64,000 nucleotides of DNA from Sipunculus nudus (taxonomy: Eukaryota; Annelida; Sipuncula; Golfingiida; Sipunculidae): contig CM049306.1 of NCBI GenBank assembly GCA_026874595.1, positions 12,177,019-12,241,018 on the forward strand. The letters are read 5' to 3'. The translations under genes were made by a program, and so were the position numbers. The notes beneath the pieces were generated by a model. The model saw only the letters and a list, made by a program, of their open reading frames with translations. It was not told the origin of the DNA and did not search any database. Below, piece by piece: positions 61,914 through 64,000 of this stretch (position 1 is the first letter of the stretch; every line of letters begins with the position of its first letter).

Positions 61914-63481
61914 CAAGATATTTCTTGGCACCGCAGGTGCCATATTATCTGCAGACAATTAATCCCCCCCCCCCCTTTAAGAATAGGCCCCCCATCTTCA
62001 GCTCATAGAAAAGGTCACTCTCATAGAAAAGATCATGACCCCAATTTCAATATACATCATCCCCTAACCCATGTATATGTATATGCATAATATGGAAGAA
62101 ATCTGTCCATTAGTTTTTGACTTATAATGCTCACAGTACTATTAAGTGGCAATGATGGGGTATTAAACGGCATGAAAACTAGTATAACAAGAATAACAGG
62201 TGGCGCTGCCAGTTTCCGGTACATGACAACACTATCCAAAATCTTTGGTCAAGTTGATTTTTGGACCAATCCATGCTTCCCTTATTGAGATATTAATGAT
62301 TTTGTGTGATTTTCACCATATATGGCAATATTCAAGGTGAAGGCCACTCTCACAGGAAAGGTCAAGACCAAAATTTAAATAAACATCATCCCATAACCCA
62401 TATCTATGTATATGCATAATATGAAAGAAATCTGTCCATTAGTTTTTGACTTATAATGCTCGCAGTTCTGTTAAGTGGCAATGATGGGGTATTAAACGGC
62501 ACAAAAACAAGTAAAAGAATAACAGGTGGCGCCACCTGTTTCTGGTACATGACAATACTATCCAAGATCTTCGATGAAGTTGATTTTTGGACCAATCCAT
62601 GCATCCCTTATTGAAATTTTAATGATTTTGTATAATTTTCACCATATATCACAATATTCAAGGTCAAGGCCACTCTAATAGGAAAGGTTATGACCCCAAT
62701 TTATATATACATCATCCCATAGCCCATGTCTATGTATATGCATAATATGAAAAAAATCTGTCTGATAGTTTTTGACTTATAATGCTCACAGTACTGTTAA
62801 GTGGCAATGATGGGGGTATTAAACGGCATGAAAACAAGTAAAAGAATAACAGGTGGCGCCACCTGTTTCCAGTACATGACATTACTATCCAAGACCTTCG
62901 GTCAAGTTGATTTTTGGACCAATCCATGCATCCCTTATTGAGATATTAATGATTTTGTGTGATTTTCACCATATATGGCTATATTCAAGGTCAAGGCCAC
63001 TCTCATAGGAAAGGTCATGACCGCAATTTAAATAAACATTATCCCATAATCCATATCTATGTATATGCATGATAAAAAAGAAATCTGTCCATTAGTTTTT
63101 GACTTATAATGCTCACAGTATTTTCAAGTAGCAATTTTGGGGGTATTAAAACAAGTAAAGAATAAAAGGTGGCGCCATCAGTTTCTGGAACATGACAACC
63201 CTATCCATGTTCTTCTATTAACTTGATTTTGGGATCAATCCATGCAAGATTTCTTGAGATATTTAAGAATTGGACACATTCAAGGTCAAGGACACTCTCC
63301 TAGTCAAGGTCATGACCTCATTTTAAATAGGCGTTGGCCTCTCATCCATATCTATACATATAGCAAGTTTGGTAAAGATCCGTGAAATATTTTTTGAGTT
63401 ATCGCGCCAACAAGATTTATATGCGGTGGCGGGGGGACCGGTATGAAAACACAGTATCCCCGACTTTGTCTGGGGATACAA
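61914..63481 (-). mobile_element. Helitron-like element, ~1.57 kb, four ~325-bp cores
   Basis: Starts CAAGATATTTCTTGGCACC-gca-GGTGCC and ends GTATCCCCGAC-ttt-GTCTGGGGATACAA, with A before and T after. In reverse complement it opens with a hairpin of about 11 bp and closes with the GGCACC/GGTGCC hairpin and CTTG. Core units carry GGTGGCG palindromes at 62199 (variant), 62525, 62852 and 63168 (variant), 316-327 bases apart, with 'ttgacttataatgctcacag' and 'ggtcaagttgatttttggac'. It includes a C run near 61965-61976. The minus frames (for example 62404-62604) are core translations. Confidence 0.75.
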
Positions 63482-63514
63482 TTAACCATTCAATTCATGC
63501 ACATTTAAATCTGA

Positions 63515-64000
63515 TCTATGAGTCTGTGTGAACAATCTGGCCTGTAATTCTGTGTGGAAAAACTGACCTGTTATTCTGTGTGGAAAAACTGACCTGTAAT
63601 TCTGTGTGGACATTCTGGCCTGTAATTTTGTGAGTACAATCTGACACGTAATTCTTTATGGACAATCTGACCAGTAATTCTGTGTGGACAATCTGACCTG
63701 TAATTCTGTGTGGTCAATAAGGCCTGTTATTCAGTGTGGACAATCCGACCTGTAAACTGTCAGGACAATCTGACCCTTAATTCTGTGTTGACTATCTGAC
63801 CTGTAATTTTGTGTGATTTATCTGACCTGTTGTTCTGTGTGATTTATCTGACCTGTTGTTCTGTGTGTTTTATCTGACCTGTTTTTCTGTGTGATTTATC
63901 TAACAAGCTATTCAGTGTGGTTTAAGTGACCTGTTAATTTGAGTGGTTTTACTGACCTGTAATTCTGTGTGGTTTATCTGACCTGTTATTCTAAATGGTT
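63515..64000. repeat. 26-bp tandem repeat running off the window
   Basis: Around 18 units of 'atctgacctgtaattctgtg' plus 'tggaca', drifting to 'tggttt' at the right. It starts about 35 bases after the preceding element ends and continues to the last base, so its full length is unknown. Most units contain TGACCTG. Confidence 0.92.

Noticed and set aside
62057-62927. Three related minus frames with a PPVILL..FVPFNTPSLPLN pattern, looking like a gene family
   Set aside because: They are the ~325-bp core unit of the 61914-63481 element translated three times.

Overview
The window looks like nuclear DNA from a marine invertebrate, most probably a bivalve mollusc. The signs are AT-rich spliced DNA, long (TA)n microsatellites and poly-G/C runs, a decayed non-LTR retrotransposon, a tRNA-derived SINE, and many elements with tandem cores followed by ACGG/ACAG tetranucleotides, a layout known from bivalve pearl/HINE-type elements. 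The organism call is an inference. Nearly all long open frames here are repeat translations, not genes.

Only one gene is firmly recognisable: the C-terminal half of mitochondrial ribosomal protein L46 (MRPL46/mL46), minus strand, in three exons (48562-48704, 45593-45727, 44874-45026) with GT-AG junctions, compatible phases and a poly(A) signal at 44341-44346. The N-terminal exons were not found and probably lie beyond the right edge or in 48705-64000. A possible membrane-protein exon (26609-26876, minus) and small exon-like pieces near 34.3-34.8 kb and 35.8-36.0 kb are weak.

Layout. 1-2150: non-coding with two (TA)n tracts. 2160-7800: a broken LINE (ORF1 remnant, then endonuclease/RT remnant) split by a repeat tract rich in TGACCT half-sites. 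7800-12500: no gene seen. 12560-13420: 30-bp minisatellite. 14797-15876: tandem-core element. 17905-19053: SINE and a 949-bp Helitron-like element. 21290-24994: large array of ~340-bp cores. 27415-32525: 63-bp minisatellite with higher-order duplications. 37690-44220: successive repeat families. 44320-48704: MRPL46. 48798-64000: more tandem-core elements and a 26-bp array running off the edge.

The main observation is that several repeat families that look unrelated share one architecture: a TT-starting terminus with a terminal hairpin, a tandem core, and a second hairpin ending in CTAG (or CTTG/CTAA), flanked by A and T without obvious target duplication. One copy sits inside the MRPL46 intronic minisatellite, so the empty site can be read directly, and insertion is exact between A and T. 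Many cores carry the palindrome GGTGGCGCCACC. The minisatellite in that intron repeats the 5' splice-site sequence of the neighbouring exon about 35 times.
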